Origin: CAYMKL01 sp964390805
GTDB lineage: Bacteria; Chloroflexota; Anaerolineae; VGOG01
Reading direction: 5' to 3'
Assembly: GCA_964390805.1 (NCBI GenBank)
Contig: CAYMKL010000032.1
Coordinates: forward strand, 1-56,721
DNA: 56,721 nucleotides
The notes under the pieces were generated by a model that saw only the letters and a list, made by a program, of their open reading frames with translations, searched no databases and was not told where the DNA came from. Shown one piece after another: positions 56,698 through 56,721 of this stretch. A program made the position numbers and the translations under genes. Within the stretch, counting starts at the first letter, position 1. Each line of letters begins with the position of its first letter.

Positions 56698-56721
56698 CTG
56701 GGGGAGGGTGGGTCGCACAAA

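Overview
The window looks like a chromosomal segment of an uncultured Chloroflexota bacterium (Anaerolineae-like), probably from a metagenome assembly because it holds a 100-N scaffold gap (34160-34259). The lineage is inferred from lipoproteins with long Pro-Thr spacers after the lipobox, a secreted protein ending in a Pro-Thr spacer plus a VFLPLILK tail, an FMN-riboswitch-controlled RibXY-type riboflavin ABC transporter, and many short dispersed palindromes of the CTTCGACAAGCTCAGG type. There is no rRNA gene to confirm it, and I saw no tRNA or CRISPR array.

Layout. (1) 1-4.6 kb: end of a secreted protein, a DUF234 ATPase cut off at a perfect palindrome, carbamate kinase, and a DUF3160 lipoprotein. 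(2) 4.6-11 kb: a minus-strand accessory block with a beta-propeller fragment, a small membrane protein, an SHMT-like PLP enzyme, a GNAT acetyltransferase, a CPBP protease and a LysE exporter. It contains integron attC-like half sites and two ~286-bp copies of one element: a strong promoter, a three-codon mini-ORF (MKD-stop) and a terminator-like hairpin. (3) 11-14.2 kb: FMN riboswitch and riboflavin ABC operon. (4) 14.4-18.3 kb: a transglutaminase-like membrane protein and a two-PH-domain membrane protein. (5) 18.3-25.4 kb: a nucleoside-type BMP ABC transporter with two fused substrate-binding domains, a MazF-type toxin-antitoxin pair lodged inside the operon, and a remnant ORF between ATPase and permease. 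(6) 25.4-27.8 kb: an LprG-like lipoprotein beside a 14-TM-type MFS transporter, the same pairing as mycobacterial LprG-P55.

(7) 28-52.3 kb is the most striking part: two paralogous secreted proteins (one with a collagen-like stalk), then three giant mosaic exoproteins of about 2,460, 1,497 and 2,903 residues. Each carries cohesin-like AND dockerin-like modules, mixed with DUF11, beta-helix, kelch, BNR, Fn3, CARDB and carboxypeptidase-regulatory domains, a metalloprotease domain, and a 5'-nucleotidase C-terminal domain without its catalytic partner. I infer a non-cellulosomal, self-assembling cell-surface scaffold. (8) 52.4-56.7 kb: a lipoprotein with two OB-like domains, an inositol-monophosphatase-family enzyme, a VanW-family membrane protein and a small membrane protein.

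All calls come from reading the sequence; no database search was run.
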